From Polytrichum commune (taxonomy: Eukaryota; Streptophyta; Polytrichopsida; Polytrichales; Polytrichaceae), in the NCBI GenBank assembly GCA_950295325.1, contig OX485803.1:2912001-2976000 (forward strand): DNA of 64,000 nucleotides. Direction: 5' to 3'. This document shows, piece by piece, positions 22,301 through 40,909 of the stretch. The translations under genes were made by a program, and so were the position numbers. The notes below the pieces were generated by a model. It ran no database searches and was not told the DNA's origin. It saw only the letters and a program-made list of their open reading frames with translations. The first letter of the stretch is position 1. The number at the start of each line of letters is the position of its first letter.

Positions 22301-24916
22301 GAATAATATGTACCATGGTTTTAGTGTTGATAGTTTGACTTCCTTCCTTCCTATCAGGTACTTCAAAAACACAAGCCAGTCCTGGTCTGAGTGGGGCTCA
22401 ACGTAGCAAACCTACACTTGTACCTTCCCAGAGTGGTAAGAATTTTGTCTCATCAATGGTCTTGTTTTGTGTGGTATTGGTTTCATTGATTCATGTTTTG
22501 TGGCCCTAGCTATAAAGCATAGATCAAAATCATTCCATGCTACCAATTTGGAGCCATTCCTGATATGAATAATACCCTTGGATTTCTTAACTTAATTATT
22601 AGTAATTGATTTTCTACTATATGGCCATGGGCATGATGGTTGGATGCATTTCTCATGTATGCATGAGAAGTGCACTAGACATTCATTGTCTAGGGTTTGT
22701 GATCAAAGGAGCTAGTTACCTACAACATGAGTTTAGGACTACTGCACTGCAACTTGAGTTTTCTACCTATTATTGCAAAGAGCAATCTTACCTTGTTGTC
22801 ATTTGCAATATCCAAAGATGTTTGGAAATGACAGGAGAGTTGCCCTATTGCAGGTTTGTATTTGGTTTTGTTATTCTGCCAACTTTGATCACATGTGTCT
22901 TCTCAAGACAATAATGTTTCTCTGATGGAAAGGGGCCTCTGGATGTCTTAAGATTAAGAACCTAAATGCAGTGCGTCAGATTAAACCTTTTTTTTCTTCT
23001 ATATGTGTGGCAGACAATGCAAAGAAGAGTTCACAACGCCAAGGATCGAAAAACATACGGGATTGTCCTATTCATGGTATTGTGGATTGTATATGCCAAC
23101 CAAAGAACTAGTTGTCCTCCAACAGCAGGGCCGCTCATTGCTCTGTGTGTAATCTTATTTTTGATGATTGCAATATGCTTAATTTCAATGCAATCAGGTC
23201 ATGTTTCAAGAGAGGAAGTTTGGGGTAAATATTCATCAAATAGGTCCGACATGTTCAAATCTCTTCTTATCCACACTCCATGATAACTTATAGAGTAATT
23301 TTCTCAATGCACAAGTTTCCATTGAATGTTTTCACTATTTTGTTGTTCTATTGTGTCCTTCCCTACTTAGAATACAAGGCTTCTACTTACCCTAGATGTG
23401 ATTCACTCATTTTGTGCAGGTGTTGCCAAAGTTGAATCAATTTTGGAGGGCCACAAGAACCTTGGACCTGTGAAGAATGAAATCAATACCTCGCATGTGA
23501 AAACCATTAGATCTGTGAACAAAGAAAACAATCAACTGTCTTTGGTCAAACCGGTTTATGGTAGTTTGCCATCCCTTTTGCATTTTCTGCTACAGTTCAT
23601 TGTAGGTCCTTGTCATCATTGAAAATGCCCAATTTGGCAGTTGGCCTGACAAATTTGAATACTTGTGTACTTCACATCCACTAATTTGTCTTCACTTTAT
23701 GCAGTTTGTTTTTTGCATTCTATCTAGTATATGAGTTTGTGTCTATCCTGCACATTATCCTCTTGCAGATACTACAATCAGTACACCTAGAGATGCTGTT
23801 ACACGAACATTGGAATCATATGATTACCACGTTCGGGTTGCTTCATTGAAGTTGCAAGAAGAACGTCGAGAACCGGCTCAACAAGGGCGAGGGGCTGGCC
23901 GCTTTCCAGCACAAATGCGAGGGACTGGCCACTCTCCAGCACCATCGTCCCATCGTCCAGACATTCAAGCCTACACTGCTGTAAGGGATGCACATGAAGA
24001 TGTCCACCGGCAGGTTGTTTTCGGTGACGTTCCAGGTGTTGAGATTGGTGACAGGTATAAGTTTCGGCACCGGATGGCAGTTGTGGGCCTGCACCACTTA
24101 CCAAATTGTGGGATTGCATTTGGTTCACCTCCTCCAGACAACATCTCACTCGCGTCGGCGGTTGTCTATGTACCCAAAGGAGGGTATGCTGACAATGTTG
24201 ATAATGGCCATGAAGTCATCTACACAGGTATTCTCCTCATCCTCAATGCACTGGTGCAGCATATAAGCCCTACACATGTTTTCAACCAGAAAGCCTACAT
24301 GTGCAATGTAGAAAAACTTTCATGCATGTATTCAATTCTCACATGCTCATATTGCACATGTGGTCCTCCTTTGGGTGTTCCTCTTTAATACCTTTGAATG
24401 TCAATCTAAACTTACTGCAATCACATTTTTTACAACAGGGTTTAAGTTAATTCTTCACGATTATTATTAACTCTGTGACTCACTGTAGGTCAAGGAGGGC
24501 GTGCGGATCGGACTCAAGGAGCGCCTTTTATCGAACACCAAAAGGCAGAGAAAGGCAATAAAGCCTTGTTGATGAACATCGACCGGGATGTGCCTGTTCG
24601 AATGATCCGTGCTCATATGGATATGACACGGGCTAGCCACAACAAGACCTTGGGCTACACTTATGACGGTTTGTACAAAGTTGAAAGTTATAAGTATGAA
24701 TTAGGTGTTGGTGGCTTTAACGTGTACAAGTTCCTCCTTAGAAGATTAGATCATCAACCCCCCATTCCTCCCTGCATTCAGGGATGCACAACACATCCTT
24801 GGAATGATGGCGAAGGTGTTCTTACACCCTTGCCACTTCAAGCGGTATCTCCAAAATATGAGGTCCAACAGTTACTTGGAGAAGCAGAGGACAATGATTT
24901 AGAGCATGGAATATAG
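19360..24916 (+). CDS. YDG/SRA-domain protein without a SET domain (eight exons)
   Basis: Exons 19360-21229, 21717-21803, 22358-22435, 23014-23076, 23198-23224, 23420-23560, 23769-24227 and 24489-24916 join in phase to about 1050 aa. The start is uncertain: ATG 19360 or 19483, or an upstream exon ending before the acceptor at 19381. The C-terminus is a clear SRA domain: GDVPGVEIGDRYKFRHRM, GGYADNVDNGHEVIYTGQGG, YDGLYKVESY and a final KFLLRRLDHQPP. SRA domains of SUVH and UHRF/VIM proteins bind methylated cytosine; no SET, pre-SET, PHD or RING follows before the stop. The long first exon is polar and low-complexity with basic patches (VKRPKTKSK) suggesting nuclear location. It opens with a 33-residue segment resembling half an SRA domain (MDKRFHYG...AHGSPPPGN). 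Role inferred: chromatin reader or regulator; it could also be a truncated SUVH relative. Confidence 0.75.
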
Positions 24917-27573
24917 GTGCGCTGCTACATGCAGGGCTTTTTTAAGCTGATACTTGCTCATCCACACCTGAAGAATTTGTGAACAAAAAGGTGGTTCACT
25001 GAGGGTGCCTTTAGAAGTGGTTGGGAAGTACTCTGGAAGCGCGAGTGAACCAGACATACAATATATCTGTCATGGGTGCTTACGGGTGAATATTGTTTAA
25101 TTCATTTTCTTCCATACATTGATGTTGTATCATGTACTTGTCATGAGCAAGGTATCTAAAGATTTCTAGTATTTTGGGCTACTCAGTTGAGCATCCACAC
25201 TAGATTCCATGTTTATTATTGAATGTTCTTTGAAGAATCTTCTATATTTTGTTTAGTTTACAGATCTTCTTGTGTAGTTTCCCCTCTTTCAAATTCTGAT
25301 TTACCCTCAGCTTGTCCTATTATGTGATGACTCACTTGATCCAATTTGCTAACGCACTTAAAAAATTGTTTTACTACAAACTGTTGTGACTTGGTGTTAT
25401 GACCAAATAATGCAAGTGTTACAGATGATACTACTCCAATGTTAGAATGCAACCGAGATGTTTCTCTTTGTATATATGCTTTGATATCAAGCAAACTTGA
25501 ATTGCAAATGGCCAGTACCGTAGAGGGCTCTCTATTCAGACACAAAATAATTGTTTTCCCCTCAAATTTTGCCATGTGTCATGCTCACAATCGTCAAGAC
25601 CCACTTGTATCCCATGTGGAAACTACATTCTGTCACATGTACAGATGAAATAGAGAGCCCTCTACGATACTCCAAGAGACAACAAGGATCAAACAGTTGG
25701 GTCAATTTAAAAATTGGGATTTTGATACAAAGGCTTGCAATGGACTCCATAAACCTTTCACTAAAGTAGCTTTGGAATTTACATTGTGCTATGTCATCTA
25801 CATGAAATTTAATTCTTACCCTTGAAGAATCATTGATTGCAATCCAGTGAAATACAAACAATTTTCCATTGTGTGATCAATATGTTTGGATTAAGTACTG
25901 CTTGTGTTCTCTGTATCCATTGCTCACCATTGTGCACAAGACAAGCTTCAACCTCTTTCCTTTAAACTCTGGATTCGCAATTTATGTCTGGAGCTAATGT
26001 AGTCCTTGATGTTTGTCACAACACCTACTTCATGCCATTGCAAAATCATTGCCGCGTGTGGCACCTCAAATCATAGACTTGCCATTGAAATCCGCCAGTC
26101 TTTGACTATCCCAATCCCTACAAGATATTAGATGATGTCATTTTTTCTCTTCCAATCTAGGTGAAGATGAGGCACACTTTGTGATGGAGCATTGCCTCTA
26201 CAATTTCATTTGAGATATATTTTTGCATGTGATTAATGTTGTACAAGGCAGTCTCAAATCTTTCTTCCAATTAGACCATCAAGTTGATATTAGCTGCTAT
26301 CTCACAGAGACCACTGCCCAATATTACTTTAGGGAATTAGCTTTTTTCGATGTACTCTTTTGGCTTCCCAGACTTTTAAATCAATATCATTTCAATTCGT
26401 TGCACACAAGACAACCTTCTGCAAATTCAGATTTGAATCGGGTGGACTCTCTGAAATTCTCTTATGTGAAAGGAGAGATGCAGATAGATTACCTTCTACA
26501 AATAAATTTGGCTGCTTAACTTGTTGCTCCTATTGTTGCAGTTGACGTTGTGGATAAGCATATATTCTATGTTAGGAAGAGCACTTCTCTGTTAGGAAGG
26601 GCAGAAATATAGTAAGGTAGATGTGCCTAACTTGAACTCTTCTCTCTTTCCACCCACTTCTAGTAAGACATGAAACACACAATTAGTGCAAGATGAGCAA
26701 CAAATTTAAATCATGCATGAATTCATTTGCCTCATAATTTTTGGAGTTCATAACATCATCAAAGTGAAGATTCTCATGCTCATTCATTGGTCATCAGTGT
26801 CCGGGGAGATTTTTGGGCATAATCGGTCAAAATCCTAGCGTTTCCAAGTCCAACCGGTTACATGTTGTGATCTTTTTGTTTTCTTTATTAATGTGAAGAA
26901 TATTCCACACATTTCTCTAAAACGATTGGTAATTATTTTGAAGTCTTGAACTTCAACCGGTTATTTCATAAACTCAACCGGTTCATTTGTATTTAGCGGT
27001 CAGTTCTCCCCATTCATTGGTGGTCACATAGGCCACTCCAATTATGGTCATCGTCCTAAGACCGAAGGGTGGTCTCTGGAATAGGCCAAACTTTGGCAAT
27101 GAACCAGAACCGGCCACATATGGCGTTTGTAACTTGCTCTTCAAGGGGAGTCCAAATGCAAGTGACTGTTGACGTAAAGTGGTCTCTAAAATAAGTCAAA
27201 GTTTGGTCTAGGTTGGAAAGCCGACCATAATTGGCTACTTGTGCAAGAAATTACTAGGGAAGAGCATACTTGCAACTAGCCACTTGTTCAGATGTAGATT
27301 GCACTTGTAGTCTCTTGACACCTCGACCCTTCACATTCCAAGAAGTGAGTCACTTGGGAGAGAGGGAAATATCATAGTATACCTCACATCCATCCAACTA
27401 AAGATTTGACCTCCTATGGGTTTGTTGCCGATTCATCTCAAATGACCTCAAGTACACCAATTGGGGGTCTTTCAAGGAAATTCCGGTGTCAAATTAACTA
27501 CAACATGTAACCTTCGGACTGCATACTATTTCAAGGCTTTTATATTTGATGAATGAGAGGTACACTCACACAC
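24917..27573. other. Intergenic downstream of the SRA gene
   Basis: No gene recognised. A 20-bp inverted pair (CCGTAGAGGGCTCTCTATT at about 25517 and AATAGAGAGCCCTCTACG at about 25649) could form a stem with a ~110-base loop. Several ACCGGTT words occur between 26840 and 26990. Confidence 0.5.
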
Positions 27574-27581
27574 AATAATTC

Positions 27582-27922
27582 CACGGGGAGGTCACTCCAT
27601 TGTCAAGTTGAAAACCACGTGCAAACAAAAAAAATCTACTTTTTCTAAGTTGCATCAAAAAAATGGGTCAAACTTTTATCAAAAAAATTTATGAGTACAT
27701 ACCGTTTCTAACTAGAATGACGCAGAATTGAACTAAAACAATTACTAGAAAAAATGGAGATGACTAAAAATTTCAAAAAAATATACAAAAGATATTATCA
27801 ATGGATATGTATATATAGAAAAAATATCATAATTTTTAAAATGATCTATGGGATATAATATAGGGGTAGCAAACTCTGTTCGCACGTGGTTTTCAACTTG
27901 ACAATAGAGTGACCTCCCCGTG
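27582..27922. mobile_element. hAT-like MITE, 341 bp
   Basis: Terminal inverted repeats of about 45 bp begin CACGGGGAGGTCACTC and continue to ...GAAAACCACGTGC. The direct flanks are an 8-bp duplication AATAATTC (27574-27581 and 27923-27930). Eight-bp duplications and a CA start fit non-autonomous hAT elements. The interior is AT-rich and non-coding. Confidence 0.85.
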
Positions 27923-27930
27923 AATAATTC

Positions 27931-29568
27931 CCTCTCTCCATTCAATTGCTCATCCTTGGCAAAGTTCAAGATTTTGTACATTGATATGCAATTAGGTTAT
28001 CTTCGCAAATAGGTTGTGTTTTTTTACATGCAAATTACCTTGGGTCAAGACCAAATCACAAATACTTATAACATCTTTTATGAATTAGTTTAGAAACCAA
28101 AGTAAGAAAGCATGGGGAAATCTAACTGCACATATCAGAGTCTTTGTCTAAGCTATGTGGACTTTAAGTGGTCATTCTTACTTAATTGGACACCTATATT
28201 TCCCCGGGGGGGGGGGTGCATTTCTTCATTTGGAAACCTAAATGACATGTGTGGGTTCACTATGAAAATAAATTCCCTATATATGAGAAGTTTATGTATA
28301 AAAAAAATGTATATGTAGTAATGGCATGCTAGAAAATGGACTCATGTATATATATACTAAAATTTTCAATTTAACGTGATAAATGCCTACACTAAAATAT
28401 ACAAAGTATAAACCACGAGTTCTATATGCCTTTATCACATGTAAAAGTCCATGTTCACTTTCTAATGAGAAAGTTATTGAACATTTTTTCATCCATAGCA
28501 TGTAAGTCAATGATTGCATCAACCAAACAAAGACAAGAGCACAATAACTTAGCCACAATCCGGAGAGCAAAACTCAAAGAAGCCCATGAGCACCCCAAGA
28601 GCCTCTAGCTTGTCCCATAGCCCAAATGCAAACCCTAACAAGAATGGACAAAGGAACCATTGAGGACTAATGCCATATGACAACAAAGGATGAAATTTGA
28701 AGTGGATGAAACTAACACATCTAATTTTAAGATCTTCTCTAAAGCTTAGGGCCCCCTTTTGTACATCCACCTTACATTTAAAATTCTTAATAGGCTTTGT
28801 AAACATACACATTGGAGAAAACCCTCCCTCATTTATACTATGTACGCTAAAGCCTCAAACAATACCCTTCCTTACGCTCATCTTAGTTTGTAAGTGGTAT
28901 GAAGAGTCCACCCTCTGGGTATATTTTAGTGGTGAATGGCAAACCATGTAGTAAAAAATGGACACTAGATAACATGTGTTACAATGAGATTTTTCACTTT
29001 GAATTCTTGTAACCTCAACATTTGAACTCCAATTCTGAAAGTTGAGACTCAAACCATCTTTGTGGTCCATGATTGCTGATTGGATGAGATAACTCCCTAG
29101 CCAATAATCACTATGTTTGTTAATTGGAGACTTTGGAAAGTCTCAAAATAAACTTCACCCATAGTTTGGGATGCAATATTTTGAACATGGGGAACATTGG
29201 TAATGAACTTTCTACATAATCATGCATGAGGAATATATATATATATATATGTCTAAATGTAGTAAATATCTATATCATTACCAAAACCTGCACTAAACTC
29301 GATATCGGACTTGAATTCCTTGATTAGTCTCCAAATCATGAAAAAGTCTCCAATTAGCAAATATAGTGATAATACAACAACATGAATCATCTATGGAGTT
29401 GGACGTGCCCACAACAAGGCCATATACCCTAACCTAACTTATCAACTCATGGTAGACCATGAAGTTGTTAACAACCACGACTTCAAAAACTCCTTAATAT
29501 AAGAACATTGCATAAATTGAACTTCCATTTATCTCAAATTTTAACTTACCTTTCAACCAATAACTTTT
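27931..29568. other. Intergenic, no gene seen
   Basis: AT-rich, with a G-run at about 28205-28216 and an AT microsatellite at about 29234-29252. The short ORFs show no family resemblance. Confidence 0.5.
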
Positions 29569-31180
29569 GAAGGTGGGGACTCACATTCACTGAGGCATTG
29601 TGAATGAAGCATGTGTGGTCGAGATCAAGGTGGTCTTGAGCCGTTGATGCACCAGACCTCATCCAACGGCGACATAGTGATGCGGTGGCATCGGAGGGCC
29701 AGGTCCAGAGACAACATGACAATTGAGCAGGCATGCAACGACACTCTACGAACATGTGACTGCGGTGGTGCAGCGGAAGGAGCAAAGGAGATTACATCAA
29801 GCAAGTAGGCACCAGATCAAGCAAAGGGTTGATTGAGAAGCATGTCTTGCAGTTAACACCACCAGTTTCACCAAGCTTATCTGCAATTGAAATCTTCAAA
29901 AAGAGGAAACTCGGTGCAAGTGGTTGAGGTAGTGAAGATGGAGAAGGAGGTGTTGCGATCTGCGTTTGAAGTGGACCAAAAGGGCTTTATGTCAATGGAC
30001 GAGCGACACTGTGAGATGCTCGGCCTAGGCAACAAACACACGACGTTGGAGGGTTAGTGGTGTCATTTTCTTGTTCGTGACGAAATTGGGACAAATAAGA
30101 AAGTTATGGGCTGAAATAATCGTGAAGTTTAGGGCACCAATCAAATAGACTCTAGCAAATTCATCCATGTAGATCTTCATGTGAGTCTAGCGGTGCCCAA
30201 ATCCTGTATTGTTGACACAAACATCAAAATGTGTCACTGCTGCCGAATGCTCGTGCTCCAACTTGCATGGAGATTACTTAGCATCATTGATATTTGGCAC
30301 CACGGTTTTAGAATTTGCACCTAAAATGCCAAGAGAATGGCAACCCATGTATTAAATGCGAAGTCCATGCAAAGTTCATTAGCCATTTAGAGTTGAGCAC
30401 ACTTCAGTATATCGTTCATTGGCTACAGACCACCTGCATATGATGTCAATCTTTTGTGATTTTCCAATACTCTCCTTGGAGTTATTTTTTTTGATTTTAT
30501 GTTCATGTATGCATAGTGTTCCCTGGTATTCTATGTGGTAGCGCTGCAAAATCCTTTGTGGAAACCACTACAAAAGATATTCTTAAACGGGTTGCAGAAT
30601 CAAATTGGTGTTTGCACGACAACAGTAAAGGATGTTGGAGATGGTCGATCAGTACCTGAAAACTCTTCCATTGCACTCCAAAAAACGGATGTATTTACAC
30701 TAAATTCCAATGAAAGCAACATCCACTACGCTGCTTGTAAAGCTCGTCCATCGACATGAAGCCCTTCAGGTCCACATCGAGCGTAGATGCAACACCTCCT
30801 TCTCCATCTTCACTACTTCGACCACTTGCACCGAGTTTCCTCTTTCTGAAGATTTCAATTGCAGATGAGCTTGATGAAGTTGGTGGTGTTAATTTCAAGA
30901 CACGTTTCTCAATCAAACCCTTTGCTTGATCCGGTGTCTACTTGCTTGATGCAATCCCTTTGCTCCTTCCACTACACTACTGCACTACTCGCAGAGTGTC
31001 GTTGCTTGCCTGCTCAGTTGTCATGTTGTCCGTGAATTCCACCTTCCAATGGCACTGCATCATTATGGTGCCGTTGGATGAGGTCTAGTGCGTCAACGGC
31101 CCAGGCACGCCTTGCCCGCAACCGCACTGGCCTCATTCACAGTGCCTCAATGACGCGGCTCAAACGCTCATTTGAAGCCA
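29569..31180. repeat. Inverted-arm structure (foldback-like), ~480-bp arms
   Basis: The left arm (about 29569-30050) and right arm (about 30720-31180) are imperfect reverse complements, sharing for instance CCGTTGGATGAGGTCTGG-type, GTTGTCATGTTGTC-type and GATGGAGAAGGAGGTGTTGC-type blocks. The outer edges read GAAGGTGG / CCACCTT. The ~670-bp spacer is different sequence. No clear target-site duplication is visible. It may be a foldback or a MULE-like element with long decayed arms, or a segmental inverted duplication. A weak coding look in the arms (FRKRKLGASG) is not assignable. Confidence 0.7.
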
Positions 31181-32953
31181 CCTTATGGACTTTAATTCAA
31201 AAGCTTTTGGTGTAGAATTCAACATCAATCCAAGATACAAACAATTTGCTAGCTTGAAGCTTTAGCTCAATTGAATTTGAGAAAATGAGGAGATCACTAA
31301 CTAGATTTGAAGTTTAGTTTTTTTGTTGACACCATGAATGTCAAACAAAGAATTGTTCAACAAATCTAAGGTGATTAGTGAAACCTATGGGGTGCACATA
31401 ATATTGCCATATGGGTGCACAAAAAGGGCATTCTACTCATCAAATTAATTTAGGGATGATATGGGATTAAAGTGGGATGATTTGTTGGTTTGTATGGGGG
31501 CATTGGGTTGTCGCAATCCAAGATGGAGGCTTTGACAATATTTTTGACAAACAAAGCTAGAACTAAATCTAGAAGAGGTAATGGCCCTCAATGACTAAGG
31601 CAACGCTATTGATCCAAGATTGGGTTTAATACTTCGCCGTTCCTTTCAAATGTAAGGCATCTCCTCTATTAACATCAAGAATGGTGTTTGTGGATATTAA
31701 GAACATCCAACATCATCAAGGGTGTATGTGAAGTTTAGGAGCTACCAATGAATGCATTGACATTAACAGAAGCCTTGTCAGGTGTAGTCCAAGCTACATA
31801 CCCCAACATAGACCTAGAATGAGGTTATGTGATTACTTGAGCTTGCCAAAGTTGTTGACAAAAAAACTTTTCAAATGGTCAATCACATACATTATAATCT
31901 CAATGCTAATGAGGATTTTGTGATATCTTTTACTTCCAAGTTCATTACATGCTTTATTGACATTTATTTACATGTTTTCGGTTTCACTTCGGGAATGAAA
32001 TCCTAGTCAGTTGCTTCTTTACTAAGGGGCAATAAACATATATATTTAGAATTTTGGGCCTTCAAGGTGAAGTGCACTCAATATGGGATTTGTGGACAAG
32101 TGGCCTTCAAGAATGCAAGGGCGGTTCATTTTTTAAAACGGGCGGGGCAGGCAAAAATTGTCGGTCAAGATTTTTTTTTAAATATAAAATAAAATAAAAT
32201 TGGTAGGACTACCCGTGGGTGCCAGATCGTTGACCCTAGCCTTAACACCCCCTTCCCCCCACGATGGGGTCATTGCTCGACCGGCTAGGACCCGCCCAAA
32301 TGGCATGAGCTCTAGCCCCAGCCAACCAAGTGTTGTCCTCTAGCTCTTTAAACTAACACCATTTCCAAAAGCGATTATTAAAATATTTTCCTCCCCCACA
32401 TTAGCTAGACCTATAGAATGTTTAGTGGTTGCAAGCCCACTCCACTTGTAACTGTGCAGCCACTCAATGCAATGACTTCCATTTCAACAAATTCTCAATC
32501 AATCAGACCACATCAGACTTGACTCCATTTAGAGCCATTTTGAAACCAAATTTGACTCCAATCTTGAGTCCACAAGTAGGTCCGTTAAGGGTTAAGGAGT
32601 CATTTTAATTCCAAGTTTCTTGGACCCGGACACAGACCCTAATGTAAACCCACCTTAATAAGTAAAGTAGACTTGCTTTATCTAGTTACATATTTTAATT
32701 GGACACCTATATTTAAGTGATTTGTAGTTAGGTGTGGATTCATTAACGGATACCAAGAAGAATAACGTTTAAAAGAATTAAACTACATGCTCAAAACATG
32801 ACAACCATTCTAGATTCAATAATCAACATAATTGGGGAGGACCTTATATGACCATTTAATGAGCGCAAGAATCTCCACTTTGATAATGAAGAAGATATTT
32901 AAAGGAGCTCCAAAAAGAATGAGGAAAGCTGCTAATGCCTCAATTTGGATATG
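31181..32953. other. Intergenic, no gene seen
   Basis: AT-rich with short frames only. A C-rich patch (32225-32300) lies between AT-rich blocks. No exon chain or repeat pair recognised. Confidence 0.5.
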
Positions 32954-33176
32954 CTACAGTGATTATCCCAATTAGTGTGTGTTATTATTTAGAGTTACGT
33001 AGTACTACAACTATTTGATGAGGATGTAATATTTTACCAAACAAAGCTATTTATGGTCTACAATGTCCCAAAAACCTATCAAACTTACATTAGGAAAAAT
33101 CGAACTCCTGAGTACGATTTTATTGCACTGTGTAACTCTGAATAGTAACATACACGAATTGGATAATTAGTGTAGC
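32954..33176. mobile_element. MITE family A, copy 1 (upstream of FNR)
   Basis: This ~223-bp unit has ~45-bp imperfect inverted ends (GATTATCCCAATTAGTG...GAGTTACG and the reverse, GTAACTCTGAATAGTAACAT). A second copy in the same orientation lies at 40686-40909, and a third partial end may lie near 58896. Target duplication unclear. It ends about 520 bp before the FNR start codon, so it may lie within the promoter. Confidence 0.75.
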
Positions 33177-33696
33177 TATCTCGTACTAATCATGTGTTTC
33201 ATATCCTAGGAGAAGTGAGGTAGTTGGAAAATATAACCATTTAAGGCCCATGTACCTTAGAAGCACATCCTGAATCCAAAGCAGCCAAAATACCCAAAGG
33301 CCAAGTGAGAGAACCCAGATGGGAACGTGAGGGGAACGCTGCATGCAGCCCAAGAGCCGTGAGCCGAAAGGAGATAAGGGGGCTTGGAAGACTGTGATAC
33401 GGCCCACAAATTCCAGTGGCCCTGCGCTGCTGCCTGCACTACCTTTCCCTTTCGCTCGCCACCTGCCTGTTTCGCTGCCGGATCACCCGTTGCCGCCGGT
33501 CGACTACGCCATGCCCACGCGAGTCCCCCGCCGGGGCACCGGCTGCAGCCCGTCGCCACCATCATCTTCCTCAAAAAGACTACGTCCACAGCAAGGCCTC
33601 GCTCTGACTCCACGATTGCATCACATTGCCTTTCGCATTGTTGCAAACTGCTGGCATCCTGCTCCTGCTTCCGTCCCCTGAGTCTACTCGGCAGCC
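33177..33696 (+). promoter_or_regulatory. FNR promoter / 5' UTR region
   Basis: This is the interval between MITE copy 1 and the FNR start codon. It switches from AT-rich to strongly C-rich (33410-33690), as is common for leaders of highly expressed plant nuclear genes. I could not fix a TATA box or transcription start. Long open frames here are compositional. Confidence 0.45.
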
Positions 33697-38978
<5,282 letters not shown>

Positions 38979-40685
38979 GGAAACCAATCCTTCCCAATAT
39001 CCCTTTGGCACTGCACTTGGGGCCTTTGTCAGTTGGCATCCCTCACTTGGGCACCAACGCAGCTGGTGCTATCTGTAAATTATACTAGAGGTTTAAGCCG
39101 ATGAAGGCTGAAGGCCGAGTAATTCTTTGTTGTAAAAGGGGGGTTTGTGCACTATCCTCAGCACTTGGAAAGTAAATTTGTTGACAAGTCTTCGCTTTTT
39201 TCTGCAAGTGTTCCCAGTCACATACTAACGTGTAATTCTCTTAGACCTTTCTAAATATTCCTTGGATGCATGTCCAGAAAGAGAGATGATTTGCAAATTG
39301 AGTCCCATGCAAGTCATTACAGTGGATATCAGTGCTATGCCAGCAACGAGCTGGAAGCTAATTTTAACTCAATCCGACTCGCAGGTTATTGGCCAGAGAT
39401 CCTTTTATACCTGGTTATTCTTGATTGATAACTGGATAATGGTGTTGACGAGCTTGAAAGAACAAACTCCTAGATTTCTCAGCACCATTCTGACATGTAT
39501 ATATCACACATCTCATCAACTTGGCTGTTCGCTTCAACTTGAAGCGAAAGTGGTAGGCATGCAATCAGGTCTACAATTGTTGAGTACATACATATGGTGT
39601 TGCAATTCTGTAGCAGATATAGATGTACACGTTCCTTGGGCAATTAGAACTGCAAGTACACGGCAAGATTTGAAATGGAAGTTGAAGCTTATCTTGACGT
39701 GGGATATGTACTCACTGTGATGAGGTGGGAGCTGTTCACAGTGATGTTGTATTTTGTTGACAATTTCCCAGATCATTTAATTGCTGAACTTTATATAACT
39801 GAATTCTTCCTTCTTGTCAAGTAAGTGGTGGTGAAATATGCCAATATGATTAACCAAATGTATCCCCTTGGTATCCAGTAATTATCGACACTGTGCAGGT
39901 ATTGGTTCTGTGGAAGATATTAAATATTGGAGGATGGAGAATTCTGATGTGCGCTTGAGTGGACAGGTGATGCCTTGTCTTTGTACCACCCTTATTTGTT
40001 TTCCACTTACGGTTTTGAGATGGCAGTTAATCAGGTCTAAGTAGCTTATTCACTGAGCATTGTTTTTTCATGAAGTGAGTCATTATCATAAGATTTTGAG
40101 CATATTATGATCTCCACCTAATTGATTCTTTGTATCCAAAATAATGTGTAATGAGAAGTAATGTGCTGTCACATGTTTGTTAGGTTTTGAATGTCAGGAC
40201 AAACTTCATATCAGTACTTTTCTACACTAGGCATCCACTTTGTGGTAAGCAAAAGCAGAGTTTCCACTTCATGCATGAGTGACTTGGAGGTGTCGATGGT
40301 ACTTATGTCTGCAGACTTAGGGGTGGTGAGTCATTGATGGTAATCATGACTAGTGAGATGTGGTCGGACTATCTTGTCCACCCCAACTTCAATCTACATC
40401 AATCTAGTCTACGTCAATTATTGCGACCACCAATTAATTGGCAGCATCACATTGAATGTGCAGTCCTTATCGTTGTATTGTAGGTAACTTGTATGCAGGG
40501 GTGGCTGACAAACTGCAATGCAGTGAGACATCCATGTGATTCACGCCAGATATCAAATGAAATCAGTGCTTAGGGTTATGAGAATGTGCTCCTATGGGGT
40601 AAGCACCGGTTCCGTCTTACAAACACATCCCCCAATGGAGCAATTGTGTTGTTCCATTTTGAGGCAGGCGATTGTTATTAACTAC
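38979..40685. other. FNR 3' UTR and downstream intergenic
   Basis: The first ~200 bp after the stop are probably the 3' UTR; no canonical AATAAA is obvious. A 152-codon open frame at 39262-39720 has no ATG at its start and no family resemblance, so I do not call it. No other gene is seen to 40685. Confidence 0.5.
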
Positions 40686-40909
40686 GTTGATTATCCCAAT
40701 TAGTGCATGTTACTAATCAGAGTTATGCAGTGCCATAAGTTTTTAATAGGAATGTAATATTTTACCAGCAAAGTCATTTACATTCTATATGTTCAAACAA
40801 ACCTAATAGTATTGAACTTTGGTTAGTAAAAATTGAACTCCTGAGTAAGAGGTTATTGTACTGCATAACTCCGAATAGTAACATGCACTAATTGGGATAA
40901 GCAGTGTAG
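40686..40909. mobile_element. MITE family A, copy 2 (downstream of FNR)
   Basis: It matches 32954-33176 in the same orientation, including both inverted ends (TTGATTATCCCAATTAGTGC and ATGCACTAATTGGGATAAGC) and internal words such as ATGTAATATTTTACCA and GAACTCCTGAGTA. Confidence 0.75.

Noticed and set aside
39262-39720. 152-codon frame downstream of FNR
   Set aside because: No ATG at the start and no recognisable domain; the composition is like the surrounding intergenic DNA.
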